A stretch of 6,630 bases of DNA, from contig VSOZ01000036.1 in the NCBI GenBank assembly GCA_009775095.1, positions 1 through 6,630 on the forward strand. The letters run 5' to 3'. Shown here one piece after another: positions 1 to 5,729 of the stretch. The first letter of the stretch is position 1; every line of letters begins with the position of its first letter. A model generated the notes under the pieces. That model made no database searches. It saw nothing but the letters and a program-made list of their open reading frames with translations, and was not told the DNA's origin. The position numbers and the translations under genes are program-made. This DNA is from Muribaculum sp. Its GTDB lineage: Bacteria > Bacteroidota > Bacteroidia > Bacteroidales > Muribaculaceae.

Positions 1-123
1 AACAACAAGAGTGTGGCCGTGGACTGCCTCTCCGACTACCGTCTTGAGTTTGAGCGCTACATGATGTCGTCGATGCTGATGATGGCACGCCGCTCACACC
101 GCTTCGAGCGCAAGGAGTATTGA
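1..123 (+). CDS. C-terminal end of an unidentified protein (5' truncated by window edge)
   Basis: An open frame enters from the left edge and ends at TGA 121-123, giving the last 40 residues of a protein whose start lies outside the window. The tail contains a Met-rich stretch (MMSSMLMM, residues 21-28 of the visible part) followed by a basic end (ARRSHRFERKEY). The G+C-rich codon use resembles the neighbouring rmuC and nrd genes, so it is probably a real core gene. I do not recognise the family and no domain can be assigned from 40 residues. It converges on rmuC with only 22 bp between the two stop codons, and that gap shows no strong terminator, only a 3-bp GC stem around 131-141. Confidence 0.6.
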   Translation, partial: NNKSVAVDCLSDYRLEFERYMMSSMLMMARRSHRFERKEY

Positions 124-145
124 CGTGATGCGGGAGCTCCGTGGA

Positions 146-1399
146 CTATGCTTCGGGCAGAGTGAAATCGGGGAGGTCGGGCAGGGGACTGCCGGCTTTT
201 TCCTTGTAGCCCATCTCTTTAAGGCGACGTGCCGGCACGAGCATGCTCTGACGGCCGGTGACAAGCTTCTTTTCAGCCTCTTCGTAGGCTCCGGCAGCAT
301 CATCGATCGCTTTCTTTATTGAGGTGAAGCGTTTGTAGAACTCTCCGACACGTTCTATCAGCGACGTGGCTTCTTCAAACACCTTGCGTTGCTGCTCGGC
401 CTGTACTTCCTGAATCCATGCGAGGCGTATGATGCGCAACGCAGCCACAAGATTGTATTCGCCGGCAATGAAAACACCCAGACCGAGCGCCTCGCGCCAA
501 AGCGACGGGTCGTTGATGAGAGCGAGTTGCAGAGCCGACTCGTTGGGTACGAACATTATTACATAATCGAGCGACTCGCGGGGAGGGAGTATGTAGCGCT
601 TGTAGTTCTTGGCGGCAAGCTCTTTGACATGGCTACGCAGACTCTTCAGGTGGCGGTCGAGTGCGGCTGCTCGCTCCTCTTCCGTTTCGGCTCCGGTATA
701 GTCGAGAAATGCCGACAGCGATACTTTGGCGTCTATTATAAGAGCTTTGTCATTGCTGTATTTAAGTATCACGTCGGGTATCATGCGCTTGTCGGTGTGC
801 TCGTTGAGCACCGGGCGGCCGGCCTTGTCTTTGATAGTGGCTTGAACGTCATAGTGTACTCCTTCGTGCAGTCCCTGACTTTCGAGGAGTTCGCTCAATA
901 TGGCCTCGCCCCAGTTGCCTTGTATCTTGTTTTCATGGCGCAGGGCCTTGGCAAGACGTCCGGCTTCGTCGCCTATCGATGCCGTGCGCTTCATAATCTC
1001 CTCTATGGCCTGATGCAAGGTGGCGGTATTGCGCGTATTTTGCTCCCGTGAAGAATCCATGGCGGCTTGCATCTCCTTTATTTTCTCCTTCAGCGGGTCT
1101 ATGATGGAGTTCATCTGCGAGGCGTTGTTGCGGTTCAGCTCTTGAGTGCGGGCGGTGAGCAGTTCGGCTGTGGCGTTTTTGAGTTGTTCCTGCGCCATGC
1201 TTAGCTGTTCGGAGTAGTGGCGGTCGCGGGCTGCATCATCCTTTGCTTTCTGCTCTTGAATGAGCTGAATCTCGCGTTGCAGCATCTTTGTGTCAGCTTC
1301 AAGCGATGATATGGTCTTGACCGATTTGGCCCTTGCTATAAGCCAACCGGCCACTGCTCCGACCGACAATCCTATTATTAGATATATTATATTTATCAT
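146..1399 (-). CDS. rmuC: RmuC family protein (DNA recombination protein RmuC homologue)
   Basis: This 417-residue protein belongs to the RmuC family. In E. coli RmuC limits inversions at short inverted repeats, and its core is distantly related to PD-(D/E)XK nucleases; its biochemical activity is not firmly established. In order the sequence shows a single N-terminal membrane segment (about residues 2-22), a long charged coiled coil (about 28-135), and the RmuC core (about 145-375). The core includes the family signature QGNWGEAIL (160-168) and the nuclease-like pattern PD at 208-209 with DAK at 223-225. The C-terminus is short and Pro-rich. A longer reading from ATG 1456 adds 19 residues ahead of the membrane helix. 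I prefer ATG 1399 because it puts the hydrophobic segment at the N-terminus and because position 1456 lies inside the likely -33 element of the gene's own promoter. No Shine-Dalgarno is visible, as is usual in Bacteroidota. It appears monocistronic within the window. The family call is secure; the DNA-recombination role is inferred from E. coli. Confidence 0.95.
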   Translation of the reverse strand: MINIIYLIIGLSVGAVAGWLIARAKSVKTISSLEADTKMLQREIQLIQEQKAKDDAARDRHYSEQLSMAQEQLKNATAELLTARTQELNRNNASQMNSIIDPLKEKIKEMQAAMDSSREQNTRNTATLHQAIEEIMKRTASIGDEAGRLAKALRHENKIQGNWGEAILSELLESQGLHEGVHYDVQATIKDKAGRPVLNEHTDKRMIPDVILKYSNDKALIIDAKVSLSAFLDYTGAETEEERAAALDRHLKSLRSHVKELAAKNYKRYILPPRESLDYVIMFVPNESALQLALINDPSLWREALGLGVFIAGEYNLVAALRIIRLAWIQEVQAEQQRKVFEEATSLIERVGEFYKRFTSIKKAIDDAAGAYEEAEKKLVTGRQSMLVPARRLKEMGYKEKAGSPLPDLPDFTLPEA

Positions 1400-1412
1400 T
1401 GATTGATTATGA

Positions 1413-1443
1413 TTGATTTTTTCTACAAAATTACGTATATTTG
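1413..1443 (+). promoter_or_regulatory. Possible distal promoter toward nrdDG, overlapping the rmuC promoter
   Basis: On the plus strand TTG (1413-1415), a 20-bp spacer and TATATTTG (1436-1443) match the same -33/-7 pattern. The -7 element sits 2 bp from the rmuC -7 element on the other strand, and each -33 element falls in the other promoter's initially transcribed region. A transcript from here would begin near 1450 and carry a leader of about 280 nt before nrdD. It could be spurious in A+T-rich DNA, although the spacing is exact. Confidence 0.35.
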
Positions 1444-1456
1444 CACTAATTTGCAA
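1426..1456 (-). promoter_or_regulatory. Bacteroidota-type promoter of rmuC
   Basis: On the minus strand TTG (1456-1454) is followed by exactly 20 bp and then TAATTTTG (1433-1426), matching the Bacteroides -33 TTG / -7 TAnnTTTG pattern. Transcription would start near 1419, giving a leader of about 20 nt before ATG 1399. This position rules against the upstream ATG at 1456 as the translation start. It is a motif match only, with no experimental support. Confidence 0.6.
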
Positions 1457-1554
1457 TGGTGGTCAATGTTAAATTGAATTATGTTTTTCGCTGTCTTTGT
1501 TGTGTTGTGTGTTTGCAAGAATTGAGAATTGTGGAATTTATGTTGTTAAGCATG

Positions 1555-1637
1555 GTTTTCCAAAATCAAAAGTTAGTATGCTGATATTATGTTTTTTAAC
1601 TGTTTTGTAATTGGGCAAAAGTTTTCCAAAAATAAAA
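1555..1637. repeat. Imperfect 17-bp direct repeat upstream of nrdD
   Basis: The word GTTTTCCAAAA occurs at 1555-1565 and again at 1621-1631. Allowing two unmatched positions the match extends to GTTTTCCAAAAnnAAAA (1555-1571 and 1621-1637), 15 of 17 bases identical, with starts 66 bp apart. Both copies have the same orientation and lie upstream of the proximal nrdD promoter. They look like paired binding sites for a regulator, but A-tract-rich DNA raises the chance of coincidence. I cannot match the word to a known NrdR or FNR-type box. Confidence 0.4.
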
Positions 1638-1664
1638 TTGTTGATAACTTGTTGGTGATTTTTG

Positions 1665-1695
1665 TTGTATAATAAGTAAACTATATGTAGCTTTG
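1665..1695 (+). promoter_or_regulatory. Proximal promoter of the nrdD-nrdG operon
   Basis: TTG (1665-1667), a 20-bp spacer and TAGCTTTG (1688-1695) match the Bacteroides -33/-7 pattern. Transcription would begin near 1702, leaving a leader of about 28 nt before ATG 1730. The leader is A/T-rich with no Shine-Dalgarno, which is typical for the phylum. Confidence 0.6.
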
Positions 1696-1729
1696 CAGTA
1701 CATCAAATAATCCTCAATTCTTTTTTCAA

Positions 1730-3937
1730 ATGATACAGACGGTAGTTAAGCGCGACGGGCGCGTCGTGGGCTATAACGACGAGAAAATCAAGGCGGCTAT
1801 AAGAAAAGCCATGCTCCAAACCGAAATGGGCGAAGACGAGTCGCTCATACATAAGATCACAGACCGAATAAGCATGTCGGGCAATGAACGCATGACCGTT
1901 GAAGAGATTCAGGACCGTGTTGAGGTCGAGCTTATGAAGAGCCCCCGAAAGGAGGTGGCAAAGCGTTATATCGCTTACCGCGACCAGCGCAATATAGCTC
2001 GACGTGCCAAGACCCGCGACATGTTTCTTGAGATAATCGAGGCCAAGAGCAACGATATTACACGTGAAAACGCCAATATGAACACCGACTCGCCCGCCGG
2101 CATGATGATGAAGTTTGCGAGCGAGACCACCAAACCGTTTGTTGACGACTATCTGCTGTCGCATGAGGCGAGAGAGGCCGTGCGCAACGGCTATCTTCAT
2201 ATCCATGATAAAGATTATTATCCTACAAAGAGTCTTACGTGTGTGCAGCATCCGCTGGACCGTATACTGACTTACGGATTTTCAGCCGGTCACGGCGAGT
2301 CGCGCCCGGCCAAGCGCATCGAGACAGCAAGCATAATCGGCTGCATATCGCTTGAGACGGCGCAGAACGAGATGCACGGCGGACAAGCCATACCCGCCTT
2401 TGACTTCTACCTCGCTCCTTTTGTGCGTTCTTCTTATATAGAGGAGGTGAAGCAGGTAGAGGCATTTGACGGCAATGACTATGCGGAGCTGTACGACGCG
2501 CCGATTGAGGATTATATCAAGCGCCCGCTTGACGGTCTTACCGGCGTAGAGCGCGTTAAGCAGCATGCCGTCAACAAGACCGTGGGCCGTGTGCATCAGG
2601 CTATGGAAGCGTTTATCCACAACATGAACACCATCCACTCACGTGGTGGCAATCAGGTGGTGTTCAGTTCTATAAACTACGGTACCGACACATCGGCCGA
2701 GGGCCGCTGTATAATACGCGAGTTGCTCAACTCCACTTACGAGGGTGTAGGCAATGGAGCTACAGCCATATTCCCCATACAGATATGGAAGAAAAAACGC
2801 GGTGTAAGCTATCTGCCCGAAGACCGCAACTATGACCTGTACAAGCTGGCATGCAAGGTGACGGCGCGCCGCTTCTTCCCCAACTTCGTGAATCTCGACG
2901 CTACGTTCAACTACCATGAGAAGTGGGATGTCAATGACCCCGAACGATATAAATATGAGGTGGCTACTATGGGATGCCGTACACGAGTTTTCGAGAACCG
3001 CTTCGGCGAAAAGACCTCGATAGGACGCGGCAACCTTAGCTTCTCGACTGTCAATATTGTGCGCATAGCCATCGAGTGCATGAACATCATTGACAAGGAG
3101 GAGCGCATACGTCGCTTCTTCTCCAAGCTTGACGAAGTACTTGACATAACCGCCCGTCAGCTTTGCGACCGCTATGAGTTCCAGAAGACGGCGCTTGCCA
3201 AGCAGTTCCCGCTGCTGATGTCGCGTCTGTGGAACGGCAGTGATAAGTTGAAGCCCGGCGACACCATAGAGAGCGTCATAAATCAGGGTACGCTCGGTAT
3301 AGGATTTATCGGTCTTGCCGAATGTCTTGTAGCGCTTGTCGGAAAGCATCACGGTGAGGACGAAGAGGCACAGGCTCTCGGATTGAGAATAGTGTCGCAC
3401 ATGCGTAGCCGCGCCAACGAGTATTCCGAAAAGTACGAACATAACTTCTCGGTGCTTGCCACTCCCGCCGAAGGTCTGTCAGGCAAGTTTACAAAGGCCG
3501 ACCGCAAAACGTTCGGTGTGCTTCCGGGTATCACTGACAAGATATACTACACCAATTCTAACCATGTGCCCGTATACTACAAGTGCTCGCCGCGGCACAA
3601 GGCGAAGGTTGAGGCTCCCTATCATGAACTGACTCGCGGAGGCCATATATTCTATGTGGAGATTGACGGCGATGCCACTCACAACCCGGAAGCTATAAGC
3701 GATATAGTCGACTTGATGGACAAGTACAATATCGGCTATGGCTCGGTAAACCACAACCGTAACCGCTGCATGAGCTGCGGCTATGAGGATGCTCAGGAGA
3801 ACCTTGACGAATGTCCGCTGTGCGGCAGCAAAGCCATAGACAAACTCCAGCGCATAACCGGTTATCTTGTCGGTACTACCGATCGCTGGAATAATGCCAA
3901 GCTGGCTGAACTCAACGACCGCGTAGTGCATAAATAA
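1730..3937 (+). CDS. nrdD: Anaerobic (class III) ribonucleoside-triphosphate reductase, glycyl-radical catalytic subunit
   Basis: NrdD reduces ribonucleoside triphosphates to dNTPs in the cytoplasm without oxygen, using a glycyl radical made by NrdG. The protein has 735 residues, slightly longer than the 712 of E. coli. An N-terminal ATP-cone (about residues 3-95, beginning VVKRDGRVVGYNDEKI) is the family's allosteric activity switch; in the related Prevotella copri enzyme dATP acts through it. The catalytic barrel follows, with one active-site cysteine at C171 (context SLTCVQHP) and the probable thiyl-radical cysteine C416 (MGCRTRV). The C-terminus carries a zinc site made by C680/C683 (CMSC) and C695/C698 (CPLC), then the glycyl-radical loop RITGYLVGT with Gly711. 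All key residues are present, so it should be functional. ATG 1730 places the ATP-cone directly at the N-terminus. Isoleucine ATA codons are frequent (6 of the first 11 by eye). nrdG begins 3 nt after the stop, so the two are co-transcribed. Whether formate or a redoxin supplies the electrons cannot be told by eye. Confidence 0.98.
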   Translation: MIQTVVKRDGRVVGYNDEKIKAAIRKAMLQTEMGEDESLIHKITDRISMSGNERMTVEEIQDRVEVELMKSPRKEVAKRYIAYRDQRNIARRAKTRDMFLEIIEAKSNDITRENANMNTDSPAGMMMKFASETTKPFVDDYLLSHEAREAVRNGYLHIHDKDYYPTKSLTCVQHPLDRILTYGFSAGHGESRPAKRIETASIIGCISLETAQNEMHGGQAIPAFDFYLAPFVRSSYIEEVKQVEAFDGNDYAELYDAPIEDYIKRPLDGLTGVERVKQHAVNKTVGRVHQAMEAFIHNMNTIHSRGGNQVVFSSINYGTDTSAEGRCIIRELLNSTYEGVGNGATAIFPIQIWKKKRGVSYLPEDRNYDLYKLACKVTARRFFPNFVNLDATFNYHEKWDVNDPERYKYEVATMGCRTRVFENRFGEKTSIGRGNLSFSTVNIVRIAIECMNIIDKEERIRRFFSKLDEVLDITARQLCDRYEFQKTALAKQFPLLMSRLWNGSDKLKPGDTIESVINQGTLGIGFIGLAECLVALVGKHHGEDEEAQALGLRIVSHMRSRANEYSEKYEHNFSVLATPAEGLSGKFTKADRKTFGVLPGITDKIYYTNSNHVPVYYKCSPRHKAKVEAPYHELTRGGHIFYVEIDGDATHNPEAISDIVDLMDKYNIGYGSVNHNRNRCMSCGYEDAQENLDECPLCGSKAIDKLQRITGYLVGTTDRWNNAKLAELNDRVVHK

Positions 3938-3940
3938 AAT

Positions 3941-4420
3941 ATGAAACTGCGTGTTATCGATATAGTGGGCGGAACCTCGGTCGACGGGCCGGGGCTCCGC
4001 ACTTCCATATACTTTGCGGGATGTACCCATCACTGTAAAGGGTGCCATAATCCGCAGTCGTGGGACCCTTCAGGAGGTATGGCTATGTCGGTCGACGACA
4101 TCGTGGAGGTAGTCGATGAAAATGATTTTAATGTGACTTTTTCGGGAGGTGATCCGCTTATGCAGCCGGAGCCGCTGACCGAACTCGCGAAGCGGCTGAA
4201 AGCCGGCGGGCGCAATATATGGTGCTATACCGGCTACCGTTATGAGGAGATTGCTGACAATCCGTTGTACACCGAGTTGTTGTCGTATATCGATGTGCTT
4301 GTCGACGGAGAGTTTGTGGAGTCGCTGCGTGACGTGGGCCTGCGTTTTCGCGGCTCGTCCAACCAACGGCTGATAGACGTGGCCCGCTCAACCCCTGACA
4401 ACATCGTCCTTTGGTCTTGA
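3941..4420 (+). CDS. nrdG: Anaerobic ribonucleotide reductase-activating protein (radical SAM activase)
   Basis: NrdG uses a [4Fe-4S] cluster and S-adenosylmethionine to abstract a hydrogen from the C-terminal glycine of NrdD (Gly711 here), which switches on the reductase. The 159-residue length is typical (E. coli 154). The radical-SAM CxxxCxxC motif is C28, C32 and C35 (GCTHHCKGC), preceded by the family feature DGPGLRTSIYFAGC (15-28). The SAM-binding FSGGDPL motif is at residues 67-73. ATG 3941 is 3 nt after the nrdD stop, so translational coupling is likely; no independent promoter or Shine-Dalgarno is visible. The gene converges on the DUF1349 gene, with about 30 bp between stop codons and no convincing terminator hairpin there (only 4-bp CGAT/ATCG arms). 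The assignment is certain from motifs and operon context. Confidence 0.97.
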   Translation: MKLRVIDIVGGTSVDGPGLRTSIYFAGCTHHCKGCHNPQSWDPSGGMAMSVDDIVEVVDENDFNVTFSGGDPLMQPEPLTELAKRLKAGGRNIWCYTGYRYEEIADNPLYTELLSYIDVLVDGEFVESLRDVGLRFRGSSNQRLIDVARSTPDNIVLWS

Positions 4421-4450
4421 CGATCCTGATGTATACGTGTGAATCGGTGA

Positions 4451-5101
4451 TTATTGATTGGTTTCGAGCCATTTTGTCCTTACCGCGTCAGGCAGATGCT
4501 TGACTGAGAAGTCAGAGAATGAGACTTTGAAGCCCTCTCCGTCGGGGCATGCGCCCATCATGCCGACCTTTACAGGACGGTTTGCCTCCATCCATGCGTT
4601 GCGCATGAGGATATACTCCTTATCGTCAAAGGAGTAGAAAATTTCGATTGCGTCCATTCGGCGCACGGCTTTTATCCATACCGATTCGACGGGTTTGTCC
4701 AATGCTATGACACTCCAATCCGATGTGTGGTGTGTAACCACGGTACTTAGATTGTATTTTCCGTCCACATACTCGATACCGGCTTTGATGTAGTTTTCGT
4801 GGTCTATGCGTATCATCATTCCGGCTTGGTCAAAACGGACTTTATAATCGCCCGATATTTTTACTTTGGCCTCGAATTCACCACCGTATTCACTGTAATA
4901 GAACGGTGCGTCATCAACCGTAAACCCGTAGTGGGATATGCGCCAGTAGTCGCTTTTGGGTGTGACTGTCATTGACAGCCGATTGTCGGTGATGCTCCAG
5001 TGCTGCGGTTCGTTGAACCAGTTCATTTTCTCAAGGGTCTGTGCCGTCGATGACATGTTTAGGACGATAGAAAGCAGAATGACGGAAAATTTAAATTTCA
5101 T
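4451..5101 (-). CDS. Secreted DUF1349 (concanavalin A-like fold) protein
   Basis: This 216-residue protein has a clear N-terminal signal sequence: a basic start MKFKF, a hydrophobic core VILLSIVL (7-14), and a likely signal peptidase I site after A20 with Gln at +1. No lipobox cysteine is present, so it is probably periplasmic or outer-surface. The mature part resembles DUF1349, a beta-sandwich (concanavalin A-like lectin/glucanase) family that includes yeast Ree1 and many bacterial proteins. Family-like blocks are WRISHYGF (53-60), DQAGMMIRID (91-100), IKAGIEYVDG (105-114), SDWS (127-130) and VGMMGACPDGEGF (179-191). Many homologues, as I recall them, are cytoplasmic and unsecreted, so the signal peptide is notable. 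No glycosidase active site can be named with confidence; binding or processing of a carbohydrate is only an inference from fold and neighbours. It starts 7 nt after the acetyltransferase stop, so it is the second gene of that operon. Confidence 0.85.
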   Translation of the reverse strand: MKFKFSVILLSIVLNMSSTAQTLEKMNWFNEPQHWSITDNRLSMTVTPKSDYWRISHYGFTVDDAPFYYSEYGGEFEAKVKISGDYKVRFDQAGMMIRIDHENYIKAGIEYVDGKYNLSTVVTHHTSDWSVIALDKPVESVWIKAVRRMDAIEIFYSFDDKEYILMRNAWMEANRPVKVGMMGACPDGEGFKVSFSDFSVKHLPDAVRTKWLETNQ

Positions 5102-5108
5102 ATATCGA

Positions 5109-5666
5109 TTATTTTAATGTTTTGATTACTTTACAAGGATTGCCAACGGCCACCGACGATGACGGAATGTCTTTAACAACCACACTTCCGGCTCCGATAA
5201 CACAGTTATCGCCGATATTCACGCCCGGTAAAACACATACATTTGCTCCGATCCATACGTTATTGCCAATATTTATAGGATAGGCATACTCCAATCCCTT
5301 ATTTCTTTCTGATGCATCCAAGGGGTGTCCGGCGGTGTAGAATCCGCAGTTAGGAGCTATGAATACATTGTCGCCGAATGTTACGGGTGATTCATCGAGA
5401 ATCACAAGATTGTAATTTGAATAAAAATTTTTGCCAATATGGATGTTGTAGCCGTAGTCGCAGATAAAAGGCTGCTCGATTAGAATGTCACCTTCAATTT
5501 TTCCGATTATGCGTCGGAGTGTTTCGTTGCGGGTCATAGTGTCTTTAGGGCTCAGATTATTATATTCATGGCATAATTGCTTGCATTCAAGTCTTTCGGC
5601 AATCAGCGCCGGGTCATTGTTTGCATCGTATATCATGCCTGAAAGCATTTTTTCTTTTTCGGTCAT
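5109..5666 (-). CDS. maa: Maltose/galactoside-type sugar O-acetyltransferase (left-handed beta-helix)
   Basis: The protein transfers acetyl from acetyl-CoA to a sugar hydroxyl in the cytoplasm; the true acceptor is unknown, as specificity varies across the Maa/LacA/NodL group. The 185 residues match the family length (E. coli Maa 183). The N-terminal Maa/Mac helical domain begins with the characteristic TEKEKMLSG.MYD-like start (about 2-58). The hexapeptide left-handed beta-helix follows (about 65-180), with CDYGYNIHIG (69-78), the catalytic histidine H114 in YTAGHPLD (110-117), INIGNNVWIGANVCVLPGV near 130-150, and the C-terminal VGNPCKVIK that closes the acetyl-CoA site. Start ATG 5666 aligns with the E. 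coli Maa start. It leads a two-gene operon with the secreted DUF1349 gene and is divergent from a LuxR-type regulator. Codon use is more A+T-rich than in the nrd genes. Family is secure; the symbol maa is by similarity and should not be read as proof of maltose specificity. Confidence 0.92.
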   Translation of the reverse strand: MTEKEKMLSGMIYDANNDPALIAERLECKQLCHEYNNLSPKDTMTRNETLRRIIGKIEGDILIEQPFICDYGYNIHIGKNFYSNYNLVILDESPVTFGDNVFIAPNCGFYTAGHPLDASERNKGLEYAYPINIGNNVWIGANVCVLPGVNIGDNCVIGAGSVVVKDIPSSSVAVGNPCKVIKTLK

Positions 5667-5667
5667 G

Positions 5668-5698
5668 TTAGTATAACTATATGAAATTATTAACTTTG
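5668..5698 (+). promoter_or_regulatory. Probable promoter of the LuxR-type regulator gene (weak -33)
   Basis: TAACTTTG (5691-5698) is a good -7 element. The position 20 bp upstream, where TTG would be expected, reads TTA (5668-5670), so the -33 element is imperfect. Transcription would start near 5705 and leave a leader of about 24 nt before ATG 5729. The weak -33 suggests a low-level or activator-dependent promoter, but this is inference. Confidence 0.45.
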
Positions 5699-5707
5699 CA
5701 AAGTTAA
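5690..5707. repeat. Perfect 18-bp palindrome holding both divergent -7 elements
   Basis: TTAACTTTGCAAAGTTAA is a perfect palindrome lying centrally in the 62-bp space between maa and the LuxR-type gene. Each half supplies TAACTTTG, one read rightward (5691-5698) and one leftward (5706-5699). It therefore positions two RNA polymerases facing each other on overlapping DNA and could also be the operator for a dimeric regulator. Confidence 0.7.
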
Positions 5708-5729
5708 GTCATTGTACGATACCGGTCAA
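5699..5729 (-). promoter_or_regulatory. Promoter of the maa-DUF1349 operon
   Basis: On the minus strand TTG (5729-5727), a 20-bp spacer and TAACTTTG (5706-5699) fit the Bacteroides pattern fully. Transcription would start near 5692, about 26 nt before ATG 5666. The -33 element overlaps the first base of the divergent regulator's start codon. Confidence 0.6.

Larger units (their letters stand above)
1400..1729. other. 330-bp A+T-rich divergent regulatory region between rmuC and nrdD
   Basis: No supportable gene lies here. The region is strongly A+T-rich compared with both flanking genes. From left to right it holds overlapping divergent promoters (1413-1456), a GT-rich low-complexity stretch (about 1490-1515), three GAATT words at 1519, 1526 and 1534, an imperfect 17-bp direct repeat (1555-1571 and 1621-1637), and the nrdD-proximal promoter (1665-1695). 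I see no recognisable NrdR box, FNR box, cobalamin riboswitch or strong RNA hairpin. The length is generous for a simple divergent promoter and suggests regulation of nrdDG. Confidence 0.7.

Noticed and set aside
389..1051. 220-codon plus-strand open frame opposite rmuC
   Set aside because: It is antisense to a well-supported RmuC gene, and its product has no recognisable domain or start signal.
1400..1456. N-terminal extension of RmuC starting at ATG 1456
   Set aside because: It would put 19 polar residues before the membrane anchor and start within the predicted promoter.
1519..1538. Three GAATT words as a short tandem repeat
   Set aside because: Spacing is uneven (7 and 8 bp) and the words are short and A+T-rich; probably chance.
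1600..1680. FNR-like or NrdR-like operator near TTGATAAC and GGTGAT
   Set aside because: The half-sites do not form the required symmetric spacing and the match is no better than expected in A+T-rich DNA.
1703..2251. 182-codon minus-strand open frame across the nrdD start
   Set aside because: It covers the nrdD promoter and ATP-cone, and its product shows no family features.
2639..3442. 267-codon minus-strand open frame inside nrdD
   Set aside because: NrdD is unambiguous on the other strand with catalytic residues in frame; the antisense frame is a by-product of codon bias.
3479..4048. 189-codon minus-strand open frame spanning the nrdD-nrdG junction
   Set aside because: It is antisense to the zinc site, the glycyl-radical loop and the radical-SAM motif, all of which are clearly coding on the plus strand.
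4421..4450. Terminator between convergent nrdG and the DUF1349 gene
   Set aside because: Only 4-bp CGAT/ATCG arms and no T-tract; too weak to call.
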